Part shown: positions 6,006 through 6,266 of the stretch, piece after piece
Position numbering within the stretch: position 1 is the first letter of the stretch
Layout of the letters: each line of letters begins with the position of its first letter
NCBI GenBank assembly: GCA_002329625.1
Contig: DCTP01000059.1
Location: 11,075 to 17,340, forward strand
Direction of reading: 5' to 3'
Length of the DNA: 6,266 nucleotides
From: Leptolinea sp. UBA1437
Lineage (GTDB): Bacteria > Chloroflexota > Anaerolineae > Anaerolineales > Anaerolineaceae
Made by a program: the position numbers and the translations under genes
The notes under the pieces: generated by a model
Told to the model about the DNA's origin: nothing
Databases searched by the model: none
The model's input: only the letters and a program-made list of their open reading frames with translations

Positions 6006-6266
6006 ATGAAAAAGAATTTATTTTGGATTTTCGTGTCGGTTTTATTTTTTTCCGTTTTTTTTAACGGAACCACAGTCGAAGCGATTTCGTTTGATAAGGT
6101 CGTTTATCTGATCAACGGATCTTTAGGTGATAACTCTTTTTATGATTCCGGTCAAGCCGGTATCGATCAACTGAAAAAAGATTACGGAGTAGAAGCCCGT
6201 ACTATAGAATGCGGATTTGATGCCGGAAAATACGAACCCTCGTTGGATGCTGCCGTTCATTACGCA
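6006..6266 (+). CDS. BMP/PnrA-family substrate-binding protein (partial, 3' end outside window)
   Basis: The first 87 residues of a secreted substrate-binding protein; the frame is open to the right edge. Residues 1-26 form a Sec signal peptide: KK at 2-3, a strongly hydrophobic core at about 4-19, and a likely signal peptidase I site after VEA (24-26). The mature start has the BMP/PnrA pattern: a beta strand KVVYLI (31-36), then GDNSFYDSGQAGIDQL (41-56), comparable to the D-x-SFN-x-x-x-x-G segment that binds ligand in PnrA/Med proteins. A second strand with EARTIECG (63-70) follows. Family members usually bind purine nucleosides or related small molecules for an ABC importer; the ligand here is unknown, and the permease and ATPase genes, if any, lie beyond the window. 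No lipobox cysteine is present in the signal region, unlike typical BMP lipoproteins. It is tightly coupled to the preceding glycosyltransferase gene. Confidence 0.82.
   Translation, partial: MKKNLFWIFVSVLFFSVFFNGTTVEAISFDKVVYLINGSLGDNSFYDSGQAGIDQLKKDYGVEARTIECGFDAGKYEPSLDAAVHYA

Noticed and set aside
1..6266. Frequent GATC sites
   Set aside because: The hand count (about 40 against about 23 expected) is only mildly raised and is not clustered, so it does not suggest an origin or a mismatch-repair-type signal.

Overview
The window looks like ordinary chromosomal DNA from a low-to-medium GC bacterium (about 42% GC by eye). The response regulator's C-terminal half, the MGDG-synthase-like glycosyltransferase and the BMP-type binding protein together suggest Chloroflexota, perhaps Anaerolineae. 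That placement is an inference from family resemblance, with low to moderate confidence. There are no RNA genes, CRISPR arrays, transposases, prophage genes or toxin-antitoxin pairs. No new defence or mobile system is visible.

Layout from left to right: (1) at 2-112, a short open tail of a probable + strand gene that enters from the left and is not recognised. (2) At 126-779 on the - strand, a complete NarL/LuxR-type response regulator with no sensor kinase beside it. (3) At 780-908, a compact divergent regulatory region holding a good promoter for the regulator, a candidate promoter for the gene on its right, and a set of TGWCA half-sites. (4) At 909-2141 on the + strand, a BaiN/HI0933-family flavoprotein. 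(5) At 2142-4660 on the - strand, a VUT/YhhQ-type transporter followed 23 bases later by the ribosome-associated GTPase TypA/BipA, probably one transcript. The typA stop codon directly abuts the flavoprotein stop codon, with no base between them. (6) At 4661-4800, a second divergent intergenic region. (7) From 4801 on the + strand, a GT28 diacylglycerol-glycosyltransferase-like gene, tightly followed by the start of a BMP/PnrA-type substrate-binding protein that is cut by the right edge.

The genes do not form one obvious pathway. Possible themes are translation and tRNA modification (TypA; a transporter whose family imports queuosine precursors) and envelope or uptake functions (glycolipid glycosyltransferase; secreted BMP protein). 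The most interesting signals are regulatory. Two divergent promoters at 849-900 appear to overlap at their -35 boxes, with a perfect 12-bp palindrome over the predicted start of the regulator transcript. Two genes (the flavoprotein and the transporter) have a -10-like box so close to the ATG, with no Shine-Dalgarno sequence, that leaderless or nearly leaderless mRNAs are plausible. Other genes in the window have clear Shine-Dalgarno sequences.
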